Origin: Myxococcota bacterium
GTDB lineage: Bacteria; Myxococcota_A; Bradymonadia; UBA7976; UBA1532
Length of the DNA stretch: 64,000 nucleotides
NCBI GenBank assembly: GCA_963169045.1
Contig: CAUJDF010000044.1
Coordinates: 186,001-250,000 of the forward strand
Direction: 5' to 3'
The position numbers and the translations under genes are program-made. This document shows, piece by piece, positions 25,186 through 36,500 of this stretch. Each line of letters opens with the position of its first letter. Within the stretch, counting starts at the first letter, position 1. Under the pieces are notes generated by a model, which made no database searches, was not told the DNA's origin, and saw only the letters and a list, made by a program, of their open reading frames with translations.

Positions 25186-26574
25186 TCAGGCGCGTCGCCG
25201 GCGGTCGACCTTCTGCGCCAACACCATGAGTCGTCGGCTCTCGGCGCCGAAGAAGGCGCCGGGTGTGTGCGTACCGCCCGAGACGCGCAGGACCTCGAAA
25301 CCGACGAGGTGCAGCATCTTCTTGAGCTCGTGAAGACTGAAGAGGCGCAGCGAGATGTCGAACTCGCGCTGCAGGCCGTCGGCGAAGACGACGAAGCGCT
25401 TCACCTGCAGGCGACTGCTGACGCTGTCGAACTCGATGTCCTCCTGCACCAGGCACCCGTCGCCCTCCCACCAGTTCCGCAGCGGTACGTCGCGGATGGC
25501 GTGGTCGCGGTTGACGACGTCGAGGAGGAGGCGGCCGCCTCGCTTGAGCGCATCGTGAAGACCTCGCAGGACGACGAGGTTCTCGGCGTCTCCGAAGTAG
25601 CCGAAGCTCGTGTCGAAGCAGAACGCGCCGTCGAAGACCTCCTTGAAGTTGAGGTCCCGCATGTCGCCGTGCACGAACTTGATCGACAGGGCGTCCGCCT
25701 GGGCCTGACTGAGCGCCATCTTGAGCATGTCCATGCTCAGATCGAGGCCGACCATCTCGTAGCCGCGGCGCGCCAATCGCAGTGTGTGGCGGCCGTAGCC
25801 ACAAGCGAGATCGAGCAGTCGCGCGCCTCGAGCGACGCCGAGCATCTCATCGAGGAACTCGACCTCGGCCTCGGTCGCCGGGTCGCTCCGGCGTGGGTGG
25901 GCCAGGAGGTACTCGGCACTGAAGAGGCGTGCAAACCAAGCGTCGTCGCGCCGCTCGCGCGTGTCGGTCGCCTGGCGGCGCGCCAGTCCCAGAATGGCGT
26001 CCATGGCGGCGAGCGGATCGACATCGGCGGGCAGGTCGGCCAGACCAGCGACGCCGGAGGGCTCCGTGTCGTCGGCCGAGTCCATGCTGTCGTCGTGCTC
26101 TTCGGCCGCGGCCACCGCCGGCGCAGGGGGCGTCGGGCCCTCTTCGCGGGTCACGCGGTACGCGTCGGTCAGGACGACGTCGTACTCCGCCTGGACGGGT
26201 TCCGGTGCGGCGAGGCCCCGCGCCGGCGTCAGCGAGGCGGCGATGCGTTCGCCCTCCCCCTCGGGCGGACCCTCGTCGGCGCGCGGATCGACCCGGCCCT
26301 CGCCGTCGTTCTGCCGCCGTCCGCCGGCCTTGCGGCGCTTGAAGACCACAGCCAGGGGCGCCTGCGTACCCTCGGCCCCGATGCTGAAGAGCCGCGTCGG
26401 ATTGTCGCCCTCGCGCTCGCCCTCGCGCTCGCCCTCGGCCCGCGGCTCTTCGCCGGAAGCTGCGTTTGCCCCCACCGCCGCCCCCTCCCGCGACGCGACC
26501 GTCGCGTCGTCGCCGGCCCCTCGGGCTTCGGCGGACGCGAGCTCGACCTCGCCCCTACCGTTCCGTCCCACCAA
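25186..26574 (-). CDS. SAM-dependent class I methyltransferase with low-complexity N-terminus
   Basis: 462 residues. The C-terminal half (about residues 220-455) is a class I methyltransferase: motif I 'LLDLACGYGRHTLRLA', 'GLDLSMDMLKMA', 'FVHGDMRDLNF', 'DGAFCFDTSFGYF' and 'LKRGGRLLLDVVNRD'. The pattern fits small-molecule O- or C-methyltransferases; the substrate is unknown. The first 200 residues are acidic and disordered, and include an 'EGEREGEREGD' repeat encoded by a tandem 12-base DNA repeat near 26404-26440. The start is GTG 26574, preceded by GGAGTAAGG. It lies 57 bases after psd on the same strand. Confidence 0.85.
   Translation of the reverse strand: MVGRNGRGEVELASAEARGAGDDATVASREGAAVGANAASGEEPRAEGEREGEREGDNPTRLFSIGAEGTQAPLAVVFKRRKAGGRRQNDGEGRVDPRADEGPPEGEGERIAASLTPARGLAAPEPVQAEYDVVLTDAYRVTREEGPTPPAPAVAAAEEHDDSMDSADDTEPSGVAGLADLPADVDPLAAMDAILGLARRQATDTRERRDDAWFARLFSAEYLLAHPRRSDPATEAEVEFLDEMLGVARGARLLDLACGYGRHTLRLARRGYEMVGLDLSMDMLKMALSQAQADALSIKFVHGDMRDLNFKEVFDGAFCFDTSFGYFGDAENLVVLRGLHDALKRGGRLLLDVVNRDHAIRDVPLRNWWEGDGCLVQEDIEFDSVSSRLQVKRFVVFADGLQREFDISLRLFSLHELKKMLHLVGFEVLRVSGGTHTPGAFFGAESRRLMVLAQKVDRRRRA
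26404..26440. repeat. Short 12-base tandem repeat inside the methyltransferase gene
   Basis: About three copies of a cgccctcgcgct-type unit. In the methyltransferase frame it encodes the alternating Glu-Gly-Glu-Arg run of the disordered N-terminal region. Twelve-base steps would preserve the reading frame if copy number varied. Confidence 0.6.
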
Positions 26575-26631
26575 GTGGCCTTACTCCAGCCGATGCTGGC
26601 CCGCACATCTTAGCACCGCCCGTCGGGCGGC

Positions 26632-27528
26632 TCACTTTCCTGATTTTTCGGCGCTACGGCGGGCGATGCACTCGCCGATCCGGATGGGCTGGTCTTCGCG
26701 CAAGCTGGCCAACTCCACTCTGGGATCGGCGAACACCATGACGACCGTCGAACCGAGGTGGAACGTACCCATCTCGTCGCCGCGCGCCACCCGGATGGGC
26801 GGAGTGTAGGAACGAGCGCCCGCGGTGCCACCCTTGTTGGCCTCGAGCGTCGCGTCGTACGCCATCGTGATGTGGCCGACGTTCGTCGCGCCCACCATCA
26901 CCAGCGCCACTCGGCCCAGCGGGCCGTCAACGTGCGTGACGACGCGCTCATTCACGCAGAAGAGGCGCTCGATCCTTTCGACCGCCGCTCTGTTCACGGG
27001 CCAGAGCGTGCCGGCGATGTAACGGGCCGACGTCACCGTGCCCTCCGTCGGGAAGTGCACGCGGTGATAGTCGCGCGGGCTGAGGTAGATCGTCACCCAC
27101 GTGCCGCCGATGTACGGCTCCGCCTCCGACGCGCTCCCCAAGAGGTCGCGCACCGAGTAGGGCCGACCTTTGACCTGCAACAACGTCTCGCCGTCGAGGC
27201 GGCCGAAGTTGAGCACCCGACCATCGGCGGGCGACACGGCGATCTTGGGGCGGCGGTCGATGGGTCGAGCGCCCGCCTTCAGGCGGCGGATGAAGAAGTC
27301 GCCGAGCGACGCGTATTCACCCACCGGGCGTTCGGCCTCGGTGAGGTCAACACCGTACCGCTTCGCGAATGCCTTGACGGCGGCCGTCATCAGCGGGCGC
27401 GGCAGCGACGTCGCCGCCACTCGGCCCATCGCGCGACTCATCAGATTGCGCGGCAGCAGCCCGAGCGCACCCAGGACGACGGCGTCCTTGGGGCGCAGAC
27501 CGGGCTTGCCCGTGTCCTCACTCGCCAT
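26632..27528 (-). CDS. psd: Phosphatidylserine decarboxylase proenzyme
   Basis: Makes phosphatidylethanolamine from phosphatidylserine at the inner membrane. The 298-residue proenzyme holds the autocleavage motif L-G-S-T (Ser near residue 260, in 'FHLGSTVVMVF'), where self-processing creates the pyruvoyl group. Other family segments are 'PVGEYASLGDFFIRRLK', 'SPADGRVLNFG', 'YLSPRDYHRVHFP' with the catalytic Asp/His region, and 'ALVMVGATNVGHI'. The ATG at 27528 is only 3 bases after the stop of the giant TPR gene, so it is very likely translated from the same mRNA. The methyltransferase follows after 57 bases. Confidence 0.96.
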   Translation of the reverse strand: MASEDTGKPGLRPKDAVVLGALGLLPRNLMSRAMGRVAATSLPRPLMTAAVKAFAKRYGVDLTEAERPVGEYASLGDFFIRRLKAGARPIDRRPKIAVSPADGRVLNFGRLDGETLLQVKGRPYSVRDLLGSASEAEPYIGGTWVTIYLSPRDYHRVHFPTEGTVTSARYIAGTLWPVNRAAVERIERLFCVNERVVTHVDGPLGRVALVMVGATNVGHITMAYDATLEANKGGTAGARSYTPPIRVARGDEMGTFHLGSTVVMVFADPRVELASLREDQPIRIGECIARRSAEKSGK

Positions 27529-27531
27529 GTC

Positions 27532-30500
27532 TCAGTTCTTCAGTTCTTCGAGGGCGCGCTTGGTCAGAGCGTGCTCCGGGTCGTAGCCCAGCGCGCGAGT
27601 GAACATGTCGCGCGCCTTCCGGTCATCGCCGAGCCGCAGCCGCACCACGCCGAGGTGATAGAAGATCTCCACGCGCTGCGCATTGCTCTCAATCTTCATC
27701 TGGTGCAACAGCATCGCCTGGAAGATCTTGAGCGCCTTGTCCCACTCCTCGCGACGGAAGTGGAGCTTTCCGAGCCGGAACAGGTTCGGCAGGTAGGTCG
27801 CGTCGTACTCGAAGCAGGAGGTGTACGAGGCGAGCGCCGCGTCCACGTCGCCTCGCTCCTCGGCCACGCATCCCATTCGGAAGTTGTAGGTGAACAGCTC
27901 CTTGAGGCGCCGCTCAGCCTTCAGGCGCTCGATGATTCGCGCCAGCACGGGCTCCGCTTCGTCATACCGGCCGGCCGCGAACCACGCGTCGAGCAGGGCG
28001 TCGGCGACCGCCAGGTCGTCCGGCGCGAGCGCGTGGGCCTCTCGCAGCGCCTCTACGCGTCCGGCAACGTCACCGGCGCGCTGGCGGAGCGCGGCGATCT
28101 CGCGCAGCAAGGCGACCCGCGGCGCTCCCTCCGCCGTCGCCAGCCGCTTCTCCAGCAGCGAGGCGACTTCGGCGTCGTCGCCACGGTCGCGCGCCAGCTT
28201 GAGGAGCGCCTGGAGCGCCTCTTCGTCTCCCGTCTCGCCGACGGCGGCCTCGAGCGAGGCGCGCGCCTCCTCGGGACGATCGAGCCTCTCGAGATAGAGC
28301 AGGCCCAGCCGCCGCAACGCCTCGCCGCGCTCCGCACCACCCGCCGCGTGCTGGATGGCCCGCGACAGCGTCTCGGCGCAGCGCTCCCACTCCCCGTTTC
28401 GTTCATAGAGACGCGCCAGCACGTTGAGCGCCCCGGCGTGGTTCGGGTCGAGCTCGAGCACCTCGTTGAGCGTCTCGATCGCCAGGTCGGCATCGAGCAG
28501 CTTGCCCTCGGCGACGCCGGCGACGCGGACGAGCAGCGGCAGCCGCGCCGCCCCCTCCACCGTGCCGAGGTGCTCGCGCAAGGTCTCGACGAGGTCGAAC
28601 CAACGCTCGGTCCGCTCGAACAGCGCCTCGAGCTGCTCGAGCGCGCGCGGATCGCCCTCGCGGATGGTCAGCACCTGGCGGTAGTACTCGATGGCGTTGT
28701 CGGGCTGGTCGAGGCGACGATCGGCGGTCTCGCCGAGTGCGAACAGGAGCTCGACGCGACGCTCGTCGTCGCTCACCACCGCGAGCTCCTTCAGCAGGAC
28801 GTCGCGCAGTCGATCCCAGCGCTCCATCGTGAAGTAGATCTCGCGGAGGGCGGCCATCGTGGCCACGTCCTCGGGCTCGTGATCGAGCACGCTCTCGAAC
28901 GCTTGCGCCGCGCCCTCGGGGTCGGCGAGCCGCCCGCGACGCAACTCGCCCGTGCGCCGGTGGATCGCCGCCAGCGCGCCGCCGTCCAACGTGGCGTCGG
29001 CCTTGCGTTCCAGGACGCCGCACAGCGCCGCCCAGTTGCCCGTCCGCTCATGCAGCCGTTCGAGGGCGGCGAGCGCCCGCGCGTCTGCCTCGTCGATCTG
29101 CAGGACGTCTTCGTACGCCGCGACCGCGCCGTCCACGTCGCCGAGCTTCTCGGCGCACAGATCGGCCAGGCGGAGCAGGCGCTGCTTCTTCTCGTCCAGG
29201 TCGAAGAGCATCGCCGCCTTGCGCCGATGCACGTCGGCCAGATCGGCCCACTGCTCGCCCTGCTCGTACAGCGACTCGAGCGCGTCGAGCGCGCGCTCGT
29301 TGGTCTCGTCGATCTCCAGCACCTTGCGGTAGCGGGCGACGGCGCGCTCCGCGTCGCGCAGGCGGCCGCGCGACCAGTCGGCGATACGGAGCAGGTCCTC
29401 GATGCGGAGCTCGAAATCGTCGATGCGCTCCTGGACCGCGTCGAACGCGTCGGCCAGCGCCCTCCACGCGCCACGCTCGGTGGCGACGCGGACGAGCTTG
29501 CCGCGGACGTCGGCGTCGGACGGCGACTCTTCGAAGGCCCAGAGCAGGCGCTCGAGCGCGGCGTCGGCGTCGTTCAGCTTCTGCTCGCGCAGCTCGGCGG
29601 CCTCCGTCCACAGACGCGCCCGCTCGTGCGCGTCGTCCGTGAGCTCGATGCGCATCTCGGTGAGGATGGCGAGCTTGTCCCACTTCTCCCCGTCTCGGTA
29701 GATGGGGTCGAGGACTTCGCTGATCACGCGGCGGCTTTCGAGGTCGACCGCCAGCCGCTCCATCGCCTCGAGCGCGTACACATGGTCGGGCTGCTCCCAG
29801 AGGATCGAGCGGTACAGGTCGATGGCGCCGGGCACGTCGTCCTCGACGACCTCGAGCAGGTAGCCGAGGCGGAACCGCTGGTCGCGCACCACCGGATCGG
29901 CGCCGCCCAACTCGATCTCCTTGCGCAGGATCTCGATGAGGGCCACCCAGTCCTGCCGCTCCTGGTAGAGGCGGTCGAGCGCCTGCAGCGCCTCGAGGTC
30001 GTAGGCATCGTCGCGGCGCAGCGCGCGCCACGTCTCGATCGCGCGCGTCCCGTCGCGCAGCTTGTCGTCGTACAGGCGAGCGAGCCGTCGCGTCAGCGTG
30101 CGCACCACCTCACGATCGAGGACGTGCTCGATGCGCTCCGCATAAAGGACCGCGAGCTCGGCGTGTGCGTTCAGTTCGTCGGCCAGGTCGTGGAGCGCCT
30201 GGGAGATCTCCTCGTCCGAGGGATCTTCGCGGAAAGCGCGCCCGAACGTCTCGAACGCGCTGCGCGGGTGCTTCAGCTGACCGTAGCGCAGCTTCGCAAG
30301 CCGCTTGAGCAGGTCGAGGCGCTCCGCGCGGTCGTCGATGTCGAGGAGTTGCAGCTCGTAGATGCGGGCGAGCGCTTCCGGCTGCCGCCGGTCGCGATAG
30401 TACGGCTCGAGGACGCGGCTGGCCTTGAGCCGGTGGTCCTCATCGCCGAGCAGACGCTCGAGCGCCTGCCGCGCGTCGTCGGCCCGACCGCTGCGACCGA

Positions 30501-33500
30501 GGATTTCGCCATAGATCTCGATGGCTTGTTCATGCTGCCCGAGTTGACTCTCGAGCACGTCGGCGATGCGGAGGTCGAGCGCGTCGACGCGCGCCTCGGT
30601 CCCCTGCTCCTCGGCGACGTGGCCGCGCTCGGTCTCGAGCAGATCGATCAGCTCACCCCAGCGGCCCTCACGGCTGTAGAGGCGATCGAGCGCCTCGATG
30701 GCACCGCGGTCGCGGGCGTCGGTCTCGAGGACCGAGCGGTAGGTGAGGATGGTCTCCGCGGGGTCGTGGAGCTGCTCCTCGCACGTCCGCGCGATGCGGT
30801 AGAGGATGCGCTTGCGCTCGTCGTCGTCCGCCGCCATCTCGAGCTTCTCGCGCAGCACCTGGACCAGGAGCTCCCAGTCGCCGGTGCGCTCGTACAGGCG
30901 GATGAGCGCGTCGATGGCCGCCTGATCCTCGGCGTCCTCCTCGAGCACGCGGCGGTAGGTCTCGATCGCCTGATCCGGACGGTCCAGCACCTGTTCCCAG
31001 ATGTCGCAGATGCGGAACAGCAGCTCCTTCTTCTCGACGACGTCACGCGCGAAGTCGGCCTTGCGCGAGAGCACCGTCACGAGGTCCTGGTGGCGACCCT
31101 CGGCGGCCAGGATGCGCTCGAGGGCGTTGAGCGCCTCGGCGTTGGCCTCGTCGATCATCAGGACCCGGCGATAGCAGTCGATCGCGCGATCGGCCTCGCC
31201 CAGCTTGCGATCGAACGTGGCGGCAACCTTCAGCAGGATCGCCGTCGCCGCCTCGAGGTCGTCGAACGTCTCGATGCCCGTGAGGTAGGCCTCCACGAGC
31301 GGCCGCCACGCCTCGAGCGTTGCGCCGAGGCGGTCGAGCTCGGCCTGAAGATCCGGATTGCCGTAGTCCTCGGCGAAGGCGCGGGCGTACGCGGAGAAGG
31401 CCGCCGCCGGATCGGCGCGGTGCTCCTCCTGGGCCCGAGCGATGCGGGTGAGCGTCTCCATGCGCTGCCAGGGGTCATCCTGGAAGCGAATCTGCACCTC
31501 GAGGACGTGCACCCAGTCGTCCCACCGGCCCCGTCCGGCGTAGATCGGCTCGAGGAGCTGAGCAACGCGCTGCTGCAACGGATCGGGCGGATCGGCGTCC
31601 TCGCGCTCGAGCAGGATGCGCTCGAGCGCGTCGAGCGATCCGGCGTGGCCGGTGTCGTCGTCGTGGAGGACCGTGTTCCAGACCTCGACGGCCTCGGCCG
31701 CGTCGTCGAGCTTCGCTTCGAGCACCTCGCCGAGGCGGTACCGAAGGTCGGCCCGCTCGAGGTCGGTGCGCGCGTGGCGGATCTCGTCGCGCAGCAGGTC
31801 GGCGAGATCCACCCAGCGCTCGCCCGCCGTGTAGAAGCGCTCGAGTGCCTTGAAGGCCTGCCGGTTCTCCGGCTCGATCTCGAGGATGCGGCGATAGGTC
31901 GCGATTGCGCGCTCGGTGTCGCCGACCACGTCCTGGAGAAGCTGGCAGACGCGGAAGTACAGCGCCTTCTGCTCCTCTTCGTCGGAGGAGCTGTCGGCGA
32001 GACGCAGGTACAGCTCGACGAGGTCCTCCCAGGCGGCGGTGCGGCTGTAGAGCTCGACCAGCGCGTCGACCGCCTCCTTCCGGCCGGGCTGGAGGTCGAG
32101 GACCTCGCGGTACACGTCGCGGGCGCGGACGTCCTGCCCGCGGTGCGTCTCCTGGAGCCGGCCGAGCTCGAGTAGGAGGTCAACCTTCAGCTCCGGCTCG
32201 ACGACGTCGGCGACGACCTCCTCGAGCAGGCCCGCCAGCGCGTCGAACGTGTAGCCGGCGCCCGCGAGACGATGCAGATCGGCCCGGTTCGCCTCGTGGT
32301 CGGGCGCGAGCCGTAGCACGCGGCCGCAGGTCTCGAACGCCCCGCCGACGTCGCCGAGCGCGTGCTCGCGCAAGTGCGCGATCTCGCGGAGCAATCCGAC
32401 GCGATCCAGCGGATCCTCCCTCGAGGCCTCCTGCCGCGCCTCGAGGACGGACACGAGGGCGCCGTGCTCGCCGCCCTCGCGGTAGATCGGCTCGAGGAGC
32501 AGGGCCACCGAGAGGCGATCGATGCCGACACGCTCGGCGCCGGCGGGATCGGCGAAGAGCGCTTCGAGGGCGCCCCGCGTCGGGCCGTGGTCCGGGAGAT
32601 CGGCGAGGATGCCGCGCCAGATGTCGAGCGCGCGTTGACCGTCACTCAGGCGCTCGGCCGAGAGCTTCGCGAGGCGGAACTCGACCTCGGCCCGCGGCGC
32701 CCGCGCCTCGAGGATGCCCATGCGATGCTCGTACATCGCCGCGAGCTCCGGCCAGCGCTCGGAGCTCGCCAACAGGCGCTCGAGGCTATCGAGCGCGTGC
32801 CCGTCGCGATCATCCTCGACGATCACCCGACGCAGGGTCTCCACCGCGGCGGACGGATCCCGGAGCATCGACTCCTGAAGCTCGGCCACCCGATAGAGGT
32901 ACAGCTTGCGCTCGTCGACATCCTCGGTGAGCGCCGCCTTGCGCTCGATGATCTCGACGAGCTCGATCGGCTCGTCCGTGATCTCGTACAGGCCCTCGAG
33001 CGCGTCCAAGGCGCGGGCATTGTCGGCCTCGAGATCCAGAACGCGGCGGTAGCCGGCGATGGCGCGGGGGGCATCGTCGAGGCGACCGTGGGCGATGGCG
33101 GCGACCTTCAAGTGGAGCGTGACCGCGCGCTCCGGCGCGTTCGGCACCATGTCCTCGAGCAGGCCCGCCAGCTCGGCGAAGGCGCCGAGGACGTCGGCCA
33201 GCCGCTCGAGCTGCGCCTCGAGCTCGACGTCGGCCTCGGTGTACCGATAGGCCTCGGCCAGCGACGCGAAGGCCGCGGCGGCATCGCCGAGGCGCTCCTC
33301 TTCGATCTGCGCGATGCGGCGCAGCGTCGAGACGCGCGCCTCGACCGCGTCGAGGTCGTCGAGGGTGCCGCGGAGGATGTCGCGCAGCTTGCGCCATTCT
33401 CCGTCCGCCTCATAGAGCGGCGCGAGGATGCCGGCCACCGTCAGACGAACCTCGGGCGCGGCGAACAGTCCCTCGAGCGCCAGCCGCGCGCCCGGGTGCC

Positions 33501-36500
33501 GGGGCGTGCGCCGGAGCACGGCGCGGAAGCGCTCCACCGCCCGCTCCGTCTCGCCGAGGGGCGCCCGCAGCAGGGTGCCCATGCGGAAGTCGAGCTCGTC
33601 GCGCGTCGCGTCGTCGGCGGCCAGCGCACGCTCCCGCTCGAGGATCTCGAGCAGGTCGACGGGGCGCTCCAGTCGCGTGTAGAGGCGGTCGAGGCGAGCG
33701 AGCGCCTCACCGTCGTCGGCGTCGAGGTCGAGGATGCGCCGCAGGACCGAGACCGCCTCGTCGGGGCGGTCGAGGCGAGCTTCGTACACCGAGGCCGCGC
33801 GGAAGAGGAGCTCCTTGCGCGTGTTCTCGACGCGGTCGGCGTGATCGAGGAGCACGTCGACGAGCGCCTCCCACTGTCCGGCCGCCTCGTGCAGCCGCTC
33901 GAGCGCGATGTGGGCCCGCAGGTCCTCGGGATCGACGTCGAGGCGGACCCGGCGGTACGCGTCGATCGCGCGCTCGCGGTCGCCGATGAGGCTCTCGTAG
34001 ATCTCGCCGGCACGGAAGAGCAGCGCTGCCTTCTCGCGGCCCTCCATCGTGACGGCGACGCGCCGCTCGATGACCTCGACGAGCGCGTCGACGTCACCGG
34101 TCCGCTCGTAGAGGCGGTCGAGGCTCGCCAGCGCCTGCGCATCGTCCGCATCCTCGTCGAGGATGCGTCGGTTGAAGGCGATCGCCTGGTCGAGGTTGCC
34201 CACGCGCGTCTCGTACAGGTCGGCGACGCGTCCGAGCATCTCCCGACGCAGCGCCGGATCGAGGTCGGCGCCGGCGTCGCCCTCGAGACCCGCCCGAAGC
34301 ACGAGCGCGAGCGCCTCCCATGCGTTCAGCTGCTCGGCCAGGCGCAGCAGCTGCGCGAGCGTGTCGGGATGACCGTACTGCTCCCCCATCGCGGCGCCGT
34401 AGCTGGCGAAGGCCGCACGGGCGTCGCCGCCCTCGCGCTCCTGCAGCTCGGCGATCCGGACGTGCAACGCCATGCGCTCCGCGGGCGAGCGGGCGTCGCC
34501 GAGGCGGATCTGCGCCACGTGCACCGACTGCGCCCAGTCGCCACGCCGCGCGAAGACCGGCTCGAGAATGTCGCTGGCGCGGGCGCGCAGGTCGCGATCG
34601 GTGGCGGTGTCGGCGTCGCGACCGATCAGCAGGGCTTCGATCGCCGTGATCGTGCCCGCGTGCTCGCCGTCGAGCTCGAGCACCTCGGCGTAGCGCTCGA
34701 GCGCCTCGGCCGGACGATCCAGATGCACCTCGAGGGTCTGCGCGAGCTGGAAGGTGAGCTCCGCCCGCTCGGCGCCCGCCGCGTCGTCGAGGCGCGTCAG
34801 GAGCAGATCGGCCAGATCGCCGAAGCGCCCGACGTTCCGGAAGATGCGCTCCAGCGCCGCCACCGCCTTGCGGCTGCCCGGCTCCTCGTCGAGCACGCGC
34901 CGATAGGCCGAGACCGCCTGCTCGGGCGCCTCGAGGACCTCTTCCCAGAGGTCGCCGATGCGGAAGAGGCGCGCAATGCGGGCGTGGACGTCGTCGAGCA
35001 GCGGCAAAGTGCGCTCCACGACGTTCACGAGGCCACGCCAGTCTTCGAGGCGGGTCGCCAGCCGGTCGACGGCCTCGAGCAGCTCGAGATCGTCACCCTG
35101 GGCCTCGAGCAATGCGTCGAGCGTCGCGCGCGCCTCCGCGAACCGGCCGAGACGCTCCTCGAGCAGCGAGGCGAGCCGGCGGCTGTAGTCGGCCGCCGAC
35201 GCCATGTCGTGGCCGACGTCGGCGCCGCCGAGGGCGAAGCGGCCGTACAGCTTCGCGAGGTCGTACCAGCTGTCGATCGACTCGGCGAGGCGCTCGAGCT
35301 CCGCGCGGACCGAGCCGTCGCCACGGTCCTCGGCGAGGAGACGCCGCCAGGAGTCGAAGGCGCCCTCGGCGTCGCCGAGGCGGGCCTCGCGCAACTGCGC
35401 GACTTCACGGAGCAATTTCGCGCGGAGGGCGCGATCGTCGCTGCCGTCCACCTGGAGCTCGAGCACGCGGCGCAGGCCGCTCCAGTTCTCGACGGCGCGC
35501 ATGTGGGGCTCGAGGACCTTCGCCGCCCGGGGCGCGAGCCGGCCACCGAGGAACCGCACGAGCGCCGACACCGTCATGGCGTGGTCCGGCTGCTGCTCGA
35601 GCACGCCTGCGTAGCGATCGAGCGCGGCCTCGTCGTCTCCGCGCACCTCGGCCAGCTCGCCGAGCCGGAAGAGCAGCGCCGCCACGGCGGCCGGCTCGCG
35701 GGTCAGCGACAGCTCGGCCTCGAGGTGGCCGGTCAGCCCATCGACGTCTCCGCTCGCCTCGGCCAGTCTTTGCAGACCGTGCAACGCGTCGAGGCTTTCG
35801 CCGTCGATGTCGAGCAGCTTCTCGAAGGCCTCGCGCGCTGCCGCAGCGTCGTCGCGGACGGTCTCGTGCAGCCGGCCGATCGCGGCGAGGATTGCCGGCT
35901 TGTCCTTCTTCTTCGCGCGCTCGAGGCGGGCGTTCTGGATGCCGAGCAGATCGTCCCAGCGCGCCAGCTTCTCGTAGAGACCGAGCAGCGCCATCAGCAC
36001 GTCGTCGGTGTCGCCGGCGAGCTCGCGGACGCGTTCCAGGTGCTCGGCGGCCTCGTCGTAGCGGCCCAGCTCCTTCGCGCACGCGTCGGCGAGGACGCGG
36101 CGCACGCGCACCTCGGCCTCGGCGTCGCTCAGCGTCGGCGCAAGCGCCCCCAGCAGATCGGCGAGCGGCGCCCACTGGCCGCTCGAGGCCGCCGTGCGGC
36201 GCGCCTCTTCGAGCAGATCCGCCCGCTCGGGCGCCGTCCGGAGCGCGCTCGCGAGCCACCGGTAGGCGGAGGACGTGTCGCCCCGCTTCTGCTCATGGAC
36301 CGCCGCCAGCTCGACCATGAGCGCGACGGGATCGCCCGGCTCGTTGCGCAGCACCACCTCGAGCACGCGCACGAGATCGTCCCAGCGCTCGTCGCGCGTG
36401 TAGTGCGGCACCAGCGTGCGCGCCGCGTCGAGGTTGTCGGCGTCCTCGCCGAGGATGCGCTCCCAGCACTCGATGGCCGCCGCCTCGTCCTCGAGGTTCA

